Program-made: the position numbers and the translations under genes
The notes under the pieces: model-generated
The model's input: only the letters and a program-made list of their open reading frames with translations
The model's database searches: none
Told to the model about the DNA's origin: nothing
Shown here: positions 1 to 8,457 of the stretch, piece by piece
How the letters are laid out: every line of letters begins with the position of its first letter
Numbering within the stretch: position 1 is the first letter of the stretch
Source of the DNA: MAG-120531 sp038125995
GTDB lineage: Bacteria; Bacteroidota; Bacteroidia; Flavobacteriales; Flavobacteriaceae
NCBI GenBank assembly: GCA_038125995.1
Contig: JAYPEX010000001.1
Location: forward strand, 1 to 64,000
Direction of reading: 5' to 3'
DNA length: 64,000 nucleotides

Positions 1-2
1 TG

Positions 3-86
3 TACTCGAGGCGGGACTTGAACCCGCACGAACTAATGTTCATTGGATTTTAAGTCCAACGTGTCTACCAATTCCACCACTCGAGC
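3..86 (-). tRNA. tRNA-Leu (anticodon UAA)
   Basis: On the minus strand the sequence begins GCTCGAGTGGTGGAATTGGT, the usual bacterial tRNA-Leu D-arm pattern. The anticodon loop is CTTAAAA inside a TTGGA/TCCAA stem, giving anticodon UAA. A long variable arm is present, as expected for a class II tRNA, and the T-arm contains GGTTCAAGTC (positions 10-25 reversed). The acceptor stem GCTCGAG/CTCGAGT closes it and the discriminator base is A. No CCA is encoded. It lies just downstream of tRNA-Gly on the same strand, so both probably come from one transcript. Confidence 0.95.
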
Positions 87-119
87 CTCATTACTTATAA
101 AGCAATAGCTTTTATAAAG

Positions 120-192
120 AGCGAAAAACGGGGCTCGAACCCGCGACCTCAACCTTGGCAAGGTTGCGCTCTACCAGCTGAGCTATTTTCGC
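120..192 (-). tRNA. tRNA-Gly (anticodon GCC)
   Basis: On the minus strand the acceptor stem GCGAAAA/TTTTCGC, the D-arm AGCTCAGCTGGTAGAGC, an anticodon stem-loop with loop TTGCCAA (anticodon GCC) and the T-arm GCGGGTTCGAGCCCCG are all visible. The discriminator base is U and no CCA is encoded. It precedes tRNA-Leu by about 30 bases on the same strand. Confidence 0.95.
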
Positions 193-228
193 GTTATTTA
201 AAGAACATTCATCGCTTCGATGAGGATG

Positions 229-258
229 CAAATTTAATACAATTATCTAAATCCCAAA
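229..258 (-). promoter_or_regulatory. Bacteroidota-type promoter for the tRNA pair
   Basis: On the minus strand a TTTG (258-255) is followed after 18 bases by TAAATTTG (236-229), matching the Bacteroidota consensus TTTG / TAnnTTTG. It lies about 35 bases before the tRNA-Gly 5' end. Position and motif agree; no experiment supports it. Confidence 0.55.
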
Positions 259-283
259 GAAAAATTCCTAAAAAAGAAAACTT

Positions 284-685
284 TTATTCAGTGGTGCTGT
301 AAGAATCGTAAACCTGTACTTTTTTCCATAAATGTTGAGCTCTATCAATAAATTCTAAATGGATTGGATCCGTTTGGTATTCATCTTGAGATTCCTTGGA
401 TTCAAAATTGAGAACAAGACTGAATTGATACGTATTATCAACCACTTCTCTTGGTGTTCCAGCTGGTTTTCCGATGTGTTTGGAGATCGGCTGAGGAATG
501 CGATCCATAAAGCGTTCTAATTCACTGAGTAATTGTTCTTGTTCTTGAGTGTTTTCTGGATGGTTCATCCAAAAGAATACTACGTGATAAAAAGGTCCTT
601 GTGTGTTGTTCATAGTGGTTGTTTTAGAGTTTGAGCAAGAAATTAAGAGGGCGCTTATTCCTAGAGTTAATATGAGTCTTTTCAT
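284..685 (-). CDS. Small lipoprotein with a Dabb (stress-responsive alpha/beta-barrel) domain
   Basis: 133 residues. The N-terminus MKRLILTLGISALLISC is a lipoprotein signal peptide with the lipobox cysteine at residue 17, so the mature protein should be anchored to a membrane. The rest (about residues 30-130) fits the Dabb family: an early HVVFFW strand, a central helix ending in a K-H-I-G-K-P turn, a Y-Q-F-S-L-V-L-N-F strand and a closing helix before VQVYDSY. Dabb proteins are ferredoxin-like dimers of mostly unknown role; secreted lipoprotein versions are common in Bacteroidota. The start codon overlaps the mutS stop (ATGA), implying translational coupling to mutS. The function is not known. 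Confidence 0.8.
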   Translation of the reverse strand: MKRLILTLGISALLISCSNSKTTTMNNTQGPFYHVVFFWMNHPENTQEQEQLLSELERFMDRIPQPISKHIGKPAGTPREVVDNTYQFSLVLNFESKESQDEYQTDPIHLEFIDRAQHLWKKVQVYDSYSTTE

Positions 686-3288
686 TTGTTAGTGAGTTTA
701 TTTTTAATCGCGTTGAGCTTATTTAAGGCTTCCACAGGGGTGAGGTTGTTGATATCTGTTTCTAGAAGTTCTTCTTTGATGGCTTCTAAGGTAGGGTCAT
801 CGAGTTGGAAGAAACTCAATTGCATATCATCAGCGAGTTCATTCATACGCTCAGAACGCTGTTCAGTGCCATGAGTTGCTTCTAATTTTTTTAAGATAGC
901 ATTCGCTTTATTGAGTACTTGCTGTGGCATTCCAGCCATTTTAGCCACGTGTATCCCAAAAGAGTGTGCTGATCCTCCTGGAATCAGTTTGCGTTTAAAG
1001 AGGACTTTGTCCTTGAGTTCTTCGATGGAAACATTGTAGTTGTGTATACGATCAAACTGTTTTTCCATCTCATTGAGTTCGTGATAATGAGTTGCAAAAA
1101 GTGTTTTAGGTCGTTCCTTAGATTGGTGTAAGTACTCTGCAATAGCCCAAGCAATGGAAATTCCATCATAGGTGGAGGTTCCTCTTCCGATTTCATCTAA
1201 GATGATTAAGGAGCGATCACTGAGGTTGTTCAGAATACTGGCTGTTTCATTCATCTCTACCATAAAGGTCGATTCTCCTTTGGAAATATTGTCGCTAGCC
1301 CCAACTCTTGTGAAGATCTTATCCACGATTCCAATATGGGCTTCTTTGGCTGGAACAAAAGATCCCATCTGTGCCAGAAGAACGATCAGGGCAGTCTGCC
1401 TTAGGGTCGCTGACTTCCCACTCATATTGGGTCCTGTGATGACCATGAGTTGTTGTTGTTCTCGATCTAAAAAGAGATCATTGGCAATATAGTCTTCATC
1501 GATGGGCAATTGTTGTTCAATCACCGGATGTCTCCCCTCTTTGATGTGGAGCTGGTAACTCTCGTCGAGTTGAGCAGGATGGTAATCATTTTGGTGAGCG
1601 AGCATTGCAAATCCATTTAAGCAATCGATCTGTGCGATTATATGTGCATTCTGCTGTACTTCTTTGATGTAGTTTTGAGTCTGTGTAACCAGCTCAGCAA
1701 AGAGTTGCTGCTCTAAGTTTAAAATTTGTTCTTCGGCTCCGAGTATTTTCGTTTCGTATTCTTTGAGCTCTTCGGTGATATAACGCTCTGCGTTGACCAG
1801 AGTTTGTTTTCTGATCCACTCTTCAGGGACTTTGTCTTTGTGAGTGTTTCGAACTTCAATATAATATCCAAAGACGTTGTTGGATGCAATTTTTAAAGCT
1901 CCAATGCCAGTACGCTCTGATTCTCGAACGAGCATCTGATCTAAGTAGTCTTTACCCGAGTAAGCGATACCTCTTAAATCATCCAATTCTTGATCGTATC
2001 CCTGGGCTATAGTCGTCCCTTTGCCAATGACCACCGGAGCTTCTTCGTTTAGGCATACATCAATTTGATTGATAAGCTCATCAAGATTGTGAATTTTCTT
2101 TCCCAGTTCTTGAATGGCCTTTTGATTCGATCCTAGGAGTAATTCCTTAATCGGATGGATCGATAACAGTGATCGTTTTAATTGAACGAGTTCTCTAGGA
2201 CTTATTTTTGATGCAGCCACTTTAGAAATCAATCGCTCTAAATCTCCTATTTGTTGGAGCTCTTTACCAATCGCAACACTGCTTGTGTCATTGGAATAAA
2301 AATAATGGACGATTTCTTGTCGCTGTTGAATTTGATTCAAGTTCTTAAGTGGAAGCGCTAGCCATCGTTTGAGAAGTCTTCCTCCCATCGGAGAAAGGGT
2401 TTTATCGATAATTTGCAATAAAGATACTCCCTGTGTATAAGAGGTTTGATAGAGCTCTAAATTTGTAACGGTAAAACGATCCATCCATACATATTCGTCA
2501 TTGGCAATACGCTTGATGGTATTGATATGTCCTATTTTGTCATTCTGAGTCTCTGAAATATAATGCAAAGCCACCCCAGCGGTAATCATTCCAAGAGGAA
2601 CATCATCAATGCCGAATCCTTTAAGGGATTTGGTTTTAAAATGGGAAGTGAGTTTTTCAAAGGCATAATCCTCACTAAAAGCCCAATCCTCCATAAAGAA
2701 GTAGTGGTGTTGAGGGCCAAATAAATTGGAGATCTTAGTCTTTTGAGGTTTGGCTACTAGTAGTTCTGAAGGTGCGAAATTTTCAATGAGTTTGTCGATT
2801 TGTTCTCTGCTACCTTGATATGTAAAAAATTCTCCAGTGGAGATGTCCACAAATGAAATTCCAAATAAGTCCTTGTGTTCGTATAGTGCTGCTAAGAAGT
2901 TATTGCTTTTAGAATGCAGAATATCATCGTTAAAAGCCACTCCTGGGGTTACCAGTTCGGTAACGCCTCTTTTGACAATCTTTTTGGTCATTTTAGGGTC
3001 TTCCAACTGATCACAGATGGCGACCCTACAACCTGCCTTTACTAATTTGGGTAAATACGTGTTGAGCGAATGATGAGGAAATCCAGCTAATTCTGTCTGA
3101 TCACCTCCATTGTTTCTGTGGGTTAGAACAATTCCTAAGATTTCAGCAGCCCTGATGGCATCTGATCCAAAGGTCTCGTAAAAATCTCCAACTCTAAAGA
3201 GTAACAACGCATCGGGATACTTGGTTTTGATCCCGTTGTATTGCTTCATGAGCGGACTTGTTTTCTTATTTGGATCCTTTTGAGTCAA
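682..3288 (-). CDS. mutS: DNA mismatch repair protein MutS
   Basis: 868 residues, normal for MutS. It recognises base mismatches and small loops and recruits MutL. Visible marks are the mismatch-reading GDFYE motif near residue 36, a Walker A (GPNMSGKS) near residue 618, a Walker B with DEIGRGTST, and the helix-turn-helix C-terminus. The start is a TTG giving MTQKDPNKK; the next ATG (3249) would give MKQYNGIKTKYPD. I keep the TTG because family members usually carry a short lysine-rich tail before the PLMKQY segment, but ATG 3249 is possible. The gene for a Dabb lipoprotein follows with a 4-base overlap. All MutS catalytic motifs appear intact. Confidence 0.97.
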   Translation of the reverse strand: MTQKDPNKKTSPLMKQYNGIKTKYPDALLLFRVGDFYETFGSDAIRAAEILGIVLTHRNNGGDQTELAGFPHHSLNTYLPKLVKAGCRVAICDQLEDPKMTKKIVKRGVTELVTPGVAFNDDILHSKSNNFLAALYEHKDLFGISFVDISTGEFFTYQGSREQIDKLIENFAPSELLVAKPQKTKISNLFGPQHHYFFMEDWAFSEDYAFEKLTSHFKTKSLKGFGIDDVPLGMITAGVALHYISETQNDKIGHINTIKRIANDEYVWMDRFTVTNLELYQTSYTQGVSLLQIIDKTLSPMGGRLLKRWLALPLKNLNQIQQRQEIVHYFYSNDTSSVAIGKELQQIGDLERLISKVAASKISPRELVQLKRSLLSIHPIKELLLGSNQKAIQELGKKIHNLDELINQIDVCLNEEAPVVIGKGTTIAQGYDQELDDLRGIAYSGKDYLDQMLVRESERTGIGALKIASNNVFGYYIEVRNTHKDKVPEEWIRKQTLVNAERYITEELKEYETKILGAEEQILNLEQQLFAELVTQTQNYIKEVQQNAHIIAQIDCLNGFAMLAHQNDYHPAQLDESYQLHIKEGRHPVIEQQLPIDEDYIANDLFLDREQQQLMVITGPNMSGKSATLRQTALIVLLAQMGSFVPAKEAHIGIVDKIFTRVGASDNISKGESTFMVEMNETASILNNLSDRSLIILDEIGRGTSTYDGISIAWAIAEYLHQSKERPKTLFATHYHELNEMEKQFDRIHNYNVSIEELKDKVLFKRKLIPGGSAHSFGIHVAKMAGMPQQVLNKANAILKKLEATHGTEQRSERMNELADDMQLSFFQLDDPTLEAIKEELLETDINNLTPVEALNKLNAIKNKLTNK

Positions 3289-3393
3289 AAGAGAATAGTT
3301 TGTTTAATTTTGTAGTGGTTTTTGAAGATACCAATGTACTATTTTAGAAGCCCAAAGCAAATAGTTGTTAATATTTTAGAATAACTTCGTTTT

Positions 3394-3921
3394 ATGCGTA
3401 AACTAGCTAATGAGGAATTAAATCGATTGAGTGTGGAAGAATTTAAAAGTACTTCCAAAATACCAGTAGTGGTGATTTTAGATAACATTCGTTCCCTCAA
3501 TAATATAGGTTCAGTATTTAGAACTTCGGATGCCTTTTTAATCGATAAGATTTACCTCTGTGGAATCACCGCCAAACCACCTCATAAAGATATTCACAAA
3601 ACAGCTTTAGGAGCTACTGAAAGTGTTCAGTGGGAATATTCAGCATCTACTATTGAGATTGTGAAAAATTTAAAAGAGCGGGGCTATTGTTGTATCGCAA
3701 TAGAACAAGCAGAAAAGGCTACGATGCTCAACAATTATTCTTTTAATCAAAAATCCTATGCCCTCGTTTTTGGAAATGAAGTGATGGGGGTTGATCAAGA
3801 AGTAGTTTCAGCATGTAATCAGGTAATTGAAATTCCTCAATCGGGAACCAAACACTCTTTGAATATATCAGTTAGTGCTGGGGTTGTCCTGTGGGAATTC
3901 TACAAACAGCTCAATTCCTAA
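3394..3921 (+). CDS. SpoU/TrmH-family RNA 2'-O-methyltransferase
   Basis: 175 residues, a bare SPOUT catalytic domain without the N-terminal substrate-binding extension. The three SpoU motifs are in order: NIGSVFRTSDAF (motif 1, about residue 36), ALVFGNEVMGVDQEV (motif 2, about 127) and IPQSGTKHSLNISVSAG (motif 3, about 149). The knotted C-terminal region binds SAM. Members methylate a ribose in tRNA or rRNA; the exact target cannot be read from sequence. The gene is divergent from mutS, and its 3' end overlaps the convergent folK fusion by 11 bases. Confidence 0.9.
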   Translation: MRKLANEELNRLSVEEFKSTSKIPVVVILDNIRSLNNIGSVFRTSDAFLIDKIYLCGITAKPPHKDIHKTALGATESVQWEYSASTIEIVKNLKERGYCCIAIEQAEKATMLNNYSFNQKSYALVFGNEVMGVDQEVVSACNQVIEIPQSGTKHSLNISVSAGVVLWEFYKQLNS

Positions 3922-5050
3922 TCGAGAAACTCACAAGTTTTCTGAGTAGTTCGTTGTAATCTTCCTCCGAATTTAAAAAATCCATCTGAGAAGCATCGAC
4001 CCTTAAAATAGGGTGTGTACTGCTTTTAAAATAATCTTGATAAGCACTGGCTATTTGTTCTAAATACGCTGCCTTGATAGTTTGCTCGTAAGGCCTACCT
4101 CTCTTGGCAATATTTTTCAGGAGCCTTTCAGTCGGTTGATCGAGGTAGAGGTAGATATCAGCTGCTCTGAGTTGCTGATGTTTGAGCTCAAAAAGGGATT
4201 GATACTTAAAATAATCTTCCTGATCAAGGGTTATAGAGGCAAATATCAATGATTTTTTAAGGTCGTAATCAGAAATCAATAAGCCATCTTCTTCTCTGTG
4301 AGGGTGGATGTGCTCATGGTATTGTTGATAGCGATCTTCTAAAAAGGCCACCTCCAATTCATAAGCGTATTTTTTTGGGTCTTTATAAAAAAGCTCTAAA
4401 AAGGGATTGTCTTGAAATGCTTCTTCAATCAATTTGGCATTAAAATCCTGAGCGAGCTTTCGAGCTAAAGAGGTTTTTCCAGCTCCGATGTTTCCCTCGA
4501 TAACCAAATGTCGAATACCGCCGTAATTCAGTTGTGGGGCTTTGTGAAGTTTTACATCCGTTTTAGTAAGCTTTGAATCGTCCTCACAATTGTCAAAGAT
4601 GTTTTTGATGTCTTCTTTTAAGATGGGATGAATAAGTTCATCTGTGAGGTCCATCAATGGTTCTAAGACAAATTTTCTTTTGTGTAAATGTGGATGGGGT
4701 AGGACAAGACGTTCTGTGTTGAGAATCATCTGATCTAAAAACAGCAGATCAATATCAATGGTTCTTGAATGGTAGTTGTCGTCTTGGTAGCGTTCTCTTC
4801 CCAGTTGTGCTTCAACGGCTTCGATCGTAACCATGATGAATTTTGGATCCTTTGAAGTTGATAGACTGAGACAGCAATTATAGAAGTCAGCTCCCTCAAA
4901 TCCCCAAGCAGGAGTTTGGTAAACTGCTGAAATTTTTTCAATCGTTCCTAATCGCTCCGCTAACAAATAAATGGCCTTTTGAAGGAGTGTTTTGCGGTCT
5001 CCTAAATTAGAGCCCAGAGAAAAGATTGCCGTTTTAGTTGCTTTATTCAT
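3911..5050 (-). CDS. folK: Fusion of HPPK (FolK) and a deoxynucleoside kinase
   Basis: About 379 residues from ATG 5050; a TTG six codons upstream is possible, but the ATG directly precedes the conserved start of HPPK. The N-terminal half (about residues 1-155) is HPPK, the folate-pathway pyrophosphokinase: SLGSNLGDR near residue 13, the SRTIDIDLLFLD metal/substrate motif and LPHPHLHKRKFVLEPL. The C-terminal half (about 178-375) is a dNK-type kinase: P-loop EGNIGAGKTS, the E-D-R-Y-Q-Q-Y segment and a LID-like KRGRPYEQ. The join is an acidic linker. The fusion links folate synthesis to deoxynucleoside salvage, two inputs of dTMP synthesis. A separate dNK lies at 33.6 kb. I recall this domain pair from other Flavobacteriia but cannot check its spread. 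Confidence 0.9.
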   Translation of the reverse strand: MNKATKTAIFSLGSNLGDRKTLLQKAIYLLAERLGTIEKISAVYQTPAWGFEGADFYNCCLSLSTSKDPKFIMVTIEAVEAQLGRERYQDDNYHSRTIDIDLLFLDQMILNTERLVLPHPHLHKRKFVLEPLMDLTDELIHPILKEDIKNIFDNCEDDSKLTKTDVKLHKAPQLNYGGIRHLVIEGNIGAGKTSLARKLAQDFNAKLIEEAFQDNPFLELFYKDPKKYAYELEVAFLEDRYQQYHEHIHPHREEDGLLISDYDLKKSLIFASITLDQEDYFKYQSLFELKHQQLRAADIYLYLDQPTERLLKNIAKRGRPYEQTIKAAYLEQIASAYQDYFKSSTHPILRVDASQMDFLNSEEDYNELLRKLVSFSIRN

Positions 5051-5082
5051 CTCTAGCAAAGGTCGCAAAAAAAGACTTTAAC

Positions 5083-5090
5083 TATATTTG
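5083..5090 (+). promoter_or_regulatory. -7 element upstream of sppA
   Basis: TATATTTG matches the Bacteroidota TAnnTTTG consensus exactly and lies 19 bases before the sppA ATG. No clear -33 TTG was found at the usual spacing, so support is partial. Confidence 0.4.
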
Positions 5091-5109
5091 TTTTAGATAA
5101 AATATTGCT

Positions 5110-6867
5110 ATGAACTTTTTGAGAAATTTACTTGCTTCCATATTAGGAACTTTAACAGCAGTTTTTATACTGTTTTTTATGTCGTTCTTCTTTTTGATGT
5201 TGGTTGGAACCAATGAATCAAAACCAAAACCAATTAAGGATAATTCGGTATTAGAACTCAGTTTGACTTCAATTGTTCAGGATAAGTCTCCTAGTAGTGA
5301 TTCAGATCCCTTTTCTCCATTGATGAATGTCACAGTTGGAATGGATCAGTTACTGTTGGCAATTGAAGCTGCTAAAATGGATCCTAAGATCAAAGGGATC
5401 AGTATTCGAAACAATTTTATGGCAGCTGGAATTTCACAACTACAACGCCTTCGAAAAGCCCTAGAGTCTTTTAAGGAAAGTGGTAAGCCAATTTTCGCAT
5501 ACGGAGATGTGTATTCTCAAAGCAGTTATTATATTGCTTCTGTGGCTGATACGATATCCTTAAATTCACAAGGAAGTCTTTTGTTGGGAGGTCTTACGGC
5601 AGAAGTGATGTATTATAAAGATTTTCAGGATAAGACAGGGCTTAAAATGGAGGTGATTCGCCAGGGAGAATACAAGAGTGCTGTTGAACCTTATCTCTTT
5701 AATGAGATGAGTGATCAAAACCGAGAACAATTAGGTTCGTTGTTAGGAGGATTGTGGAATGCTATTGGATCTGATATGGCTTCTTCACGATCGATGACTG
5801 TTCAGCAGTTGGATGAGCTCATTCGACAATTAGGAGCGAGTAATCCAACTAAAGCATTGGCGAATGGATTCGTAGATGTTTTGCAAACTAAGGATCAATA
5901 CGACTCAATGTTGAAAGTTAAAATGAATTTATCACTACCCAATAAGATAAAAAAAGTCTCAGTGATGGATTATGCTTCTGGATTAAAAAGAGCTTCCTTG
6001 GCTAAGGATAAGGTGGCTGTGGTATATGCCCAAGGGGCCATTCAACCTGGATATGGATCACATGAGTATATCGGAGAGCGAATGATGGTCAATGCTATAG
6101 AAAAGGCCTCCGAGCGCTCTTCTGTCAAAGCAATTGTACTTCGAATCGACTCTCCTGGAGGTAGTTCACTCATATCGGAGAACATTTACCAAGCATTATT
6201 AAAAGCGAAGACTCAAAAACCTCTAGTAGTGTCCATGGGAGATATGGCTGCTTCGGGTGGGTATTATATCGCATTGCCTGGAGAAAAGATATTTGCAACA
6301 CCTACCACAATTACAGGTTCCATTGGTGTTTTTGGGACCATTCCCAATGCGAGTGAACTCGTTGAAGAAATCGGAATTAACACAGCGCTTGTAAGCACTC
6401 ATGGAGCACCACTGCATTACTCACCATTTTCACCGATGTCGGATTCTTTTAGAACCTATATGCAAGAATCGATTGCCTATGTCTATCAATCCTTTTTAGA
6501 ACGCGTCAGTGCCTCCAGAGGTATGAGTATTGAAGAGGTTGATGCTATTGCACAGGGAAGAGTATGGGGAGCAAATGATGCTTTAAAGTTTGGTTTGATT
6601 GATGAAATAGGGGAGCTTGAAGATGCTATTGCTTATGCTGCTGATGTAGCGAATTTAGACAGCTATTCAGTAGTAGATTATCCACATTATAAATCTCCTT
6701 TTGAACTTTTTATGGAAGACTTAGCGGGTTTGAGTAGTTCGATTAAGAGTCTTTATACGATGAAGGCCAAAAGTGAAGATCCCATTGAATTACTTCAAGA
6801 ATTTATAAAGGTTCCTGTAGAACAACACATCTATACCGAGTTGCCCTATCATTTAAAAATTGATTAA
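5110..6867 (+). CDS. sppA: Signal peptide peptidase SppA (67K type)
   Basis: 585 residues, the long SppA form with two tandem ClpP-like domains. An N-terminal membrane segment (about residues 4-32) anchors it facing the periplasm. The Lys-Ser dyad is visible: the general-base lysine in GEYKSAVEPY (about residue 189) and the nucleophile serine in MAASGGYYIA (about residue 382). SppA degrades signal peptides left after protein export. It is followed, with one shared base (TAATG), by a queuosine-precursor transporter gene, so the two are probably co-transcribed without an obvious functional link. Confidence 0.95.
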   Translation: MNFLRNLLASILGTLTAVFILFFMSFFFLMLVGTNESKPKPIKDNSVLELSLTSIVQDKSPSSDSDPFSPLMNVTVGMDQLLLAIEAAKMDPKIKGISIRNNFMAAGISQLQRLRKALESFKESGKPIFAYGDVYSQSSYYIASVADTISLNSQGSLLLGGLTAEVMYYKDFQDKTGLKMEVIRQGEYKSAVEPYLFNEMSDQNREQLGSLLGGLWNAIGSDMASSRSMTVQQLDELIRQLGASNPTKALANGFVDVLQTKDQYDSMLKVKMNLSLPNKIKKVSVMDYASGLKRASLAKDKVAVVYAQGAIQPGYGSHEYIGERMMVNAIEKASERSSVKAIVLRIDSPGGSSLISENIYQALLKAKTQKPLVVSMGDMAASGGYYIALPGEKIFATPTTITGSIGVFGTIPNASELVEEIGINTALVSTHGAPLHYSPFSPMSDSFRTYMQESIAYVYQSFLERVSASRGMSIEEVDAIAQGRVWGANDALKFGLIDEIGELEDAIAYAADVANLDSYSVVDYPHYKSPFELFMEDLAGLSSSIKSLYTMKAKSEDPIELLQEFIKVPVEQHIYTELPYHLKID

Positions 6868-7577
6868 TGAATTTTAAAGAAAAGGTCTTAGCAGAGCGTA
6901 TCTATTTGTTTACAGGAGCAATATTTATTACTTCTTTAGTAGCATCAAATCTCATCTTTCAGAAGTTCGTCTATTGGCATCCTTTTGGTCAAGAGTTCAC
7001 CTTGTTTGGGGCCTCTTTATTTGAAATCTCTGTTGGGATTCTGCCCTATCCCGTCACTTTTTTAATCACCGATTTCATCTCTGAAATCTATGGAAAAAAA
7101 AGAGCTAATCGAATCGTAACAGCTGGAATCATCGCCTCGGTATTTTCAATGGGACTTCTATTAATTGCAAATTATTTACCGGCCATTGATCATTCACCTG
7201 TCAGTGATGAGGTGTTTAGTGAGGTCTTTGCGCTCTCTCCAATAGGAGTTTTAGCTTCGATGATCGCCTATCTTCTTGCTCAATACGTCGATATAGCGGT
7301 ATATCATTTTTGGAAACGACTTACCAATGGAAAAATGCTCTGGCTTCGAAACAATTTCTCCACCTTTAGTTCTCAAATCATCGACACCACTGCTGTAGTA
7401 GGTTTGCTTTGCATCTTTGGAGTACTGCCTTGGAGTTCTTTTATGGGATTAGTGATCAGTGGAGTCATCTTTAAAGTGTTGGTGGCTTTCACAGATACTC
7501 CCTTTCTCTATGTATTTGTCTACCTGATGCGAAAGCGGTTTAAGTTAGAGGTAGGAGAAGAGCTTGACACTATTTAA
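6867..7577 (+). CDS. yhhQ: Queuosine precursor transporter (YhhQ / DUF165 family)
   Basis: 236 residues with about six hydrophobic membrane segments. The family signature is clear: SNLIFQKFVYW near the start, GILPYPVTFLITDFISEIYG (about residues 56-75) and a later SSQIIDTTAVVG. YhhQ proteins import preQ0 or preQ1 for queuosine tRNA modification. Start and stop overlap with sppA by one base. The queuosine enzyme gene queA lies at 55.9 kb in the same window, so the pathway is present. The exact substrate (preQ0, preQ1 or queuine) is not readable. Confidence 0.9.
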   Translation: MNFKEKVLAERIYLFTGAIFITSLVASNLIFQKFVYWHPFGQEFTLFGASLFEISVGILPYPVTFLITDFISEIYGKKRANRIVTAGIIASVFSMGLLLIANYLPAIDHSPVSDEVFSEVFALSPIGVLASMIAYLLAQYVDIAVYHFWKRLTNGKMLWLRNNFSTFSSQIIDTTAVVGLLCIFGVLPWSSFMGLVISGVIFKVLVAFTDTPFLYVFVYLMRKRFKLEVGEELDTI

Positions 7578-7588
7578 CTGAACTTGAT

Positions 7589-8383
7589 TTAGGGTAATTC
7601 TAACCGAATTACAAACCCTTCATGGCTTCTTATATTGAATACTTTTCCAGAGTTAAAAATGAAGTACTGTCCCTTGATTCCTTTGAGGATTCCTTCGAAT
7701 GAAGTTTCTTTTTTGAGGTTCAGTGAATTAACTTTTTCAGGATATTGATGCACGGGGAACTTTAAATGGGTCTCCGTATTATTTTGTACTAGGTACTCTT
7801 TGACTTCCTCAGGTAGCTGAGGAGCAAGCTTGTCTTTCCAATGAACTAAATCTTCATCCTTAGTATTGTTGGTAAGCATGGCTCTCCAATTGGTCTTATC
7901 ATCGACAAAGTTCTTAAGTGCCACCTCTGTAATACCTGCAAGATATCTATTAGGAACCTCTACCACCTCAATCGCTTCATGAGCTCCCTGATCAATCCAC
8001 CGAGTGGGAATCTGTGATTTTCTGGTAACTCCCACTTTGAGATGAGAGGAATTCGCCAAGTAGACGATATGAGGTTGGAGTTGTGCCTTTTTTTCATATT
8101 CTAAATCCCGATCTTCTTTACCGAGGTGTGCAGTCGACAGTTCAGGTCTCATGACCCAATCACCAGCTTGAGGCTGCTCAAAAAAACACGATTTACAAAA
8201 TCCTTGTCTAAAGATCTCCTGATCGGATCCACAACTCAAACACTGATAGGAATCAAAACTGATTCGAATCTTTTTCTCTAGGAGTTGATTTACGTTTACC
8301 CAATCATTCTCAAATTCTAAATAGTATTGAATGGGTTGATGAAACTGGGTTTTCATCTTTTTTAATACGCCTTTAAACTCCAT
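7589..8383 (-). CDS. DUF2797 family protein with zinc-ribbon-like cysteines
   Basis: 264 residues. Two CxxC pairs, CLSCG (about residue 48) and CKSC (about 67), form a likely zinc site. The middle carries the DUF2797 signature: HIVYLANSSHLKVGVTRKSQIPTRWIDQGA (about residues 106-135), which resembles a GIY-YIG-like core, and VPNRYLAGITEVALKNFVDDKTNWR. The molecular function of this family is not known to me. The gene ends 11 bases from the convergent yhhQ and is divergent from the GH3 gene. Confidence 0.8.
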   Translation of the reverse strand: MEFKGVLKKMKTQFHQPIQYYLEFENDWVNVNQLLEKKIRISFDSYQCLSCGSDQEIFRQGFCKSCFFEQPQAGDWVMRPELSTAHLGKEDRDLEYEKKAQLQPHIVYLANSSHLKVGVTRKSQIPTRWIDQGAHEAIEVVEVPNRYLAGITEVALKNFVDDKTNWRAMLTNNTKDEDLVHWKDKLAPQLPEEVKEYLVQNNTETHLKFPVHQYPEKVNSLNLKKETSFEGILKGIKGQYFIFNSGKVFNIRSHEGFVIRLELP

Positions 8384-8397
8384 AAGTATAATTTTGA

Positions 8398-8428
8398 TTT
8401 GTATTTCTTCTAAATAAGGTTATTTTTA
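8398..8428 (+). promoter_or_regulatory. Probable promoter of the GH3-family gene
   Basis: TTTG (8398-8401), a 19-base spacer and TATTTTTA (8421-8428), seven of eight bases of TAnnTTTG, lie 29 bases before the start codon. The spacing is typical of Bacteroidota promoters. Confidence 0.45.
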
Positions 8429-8457
8429 TTGCACCAACTTGATGTAAAGATACCAAA

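Noticed and set aside
3382..3389. TAACTTCG as promoter of the methyltransferase gene
   Set aside because: It deviates from TAnnTTTG, and the nearest TTG is only 14 bases upstream.
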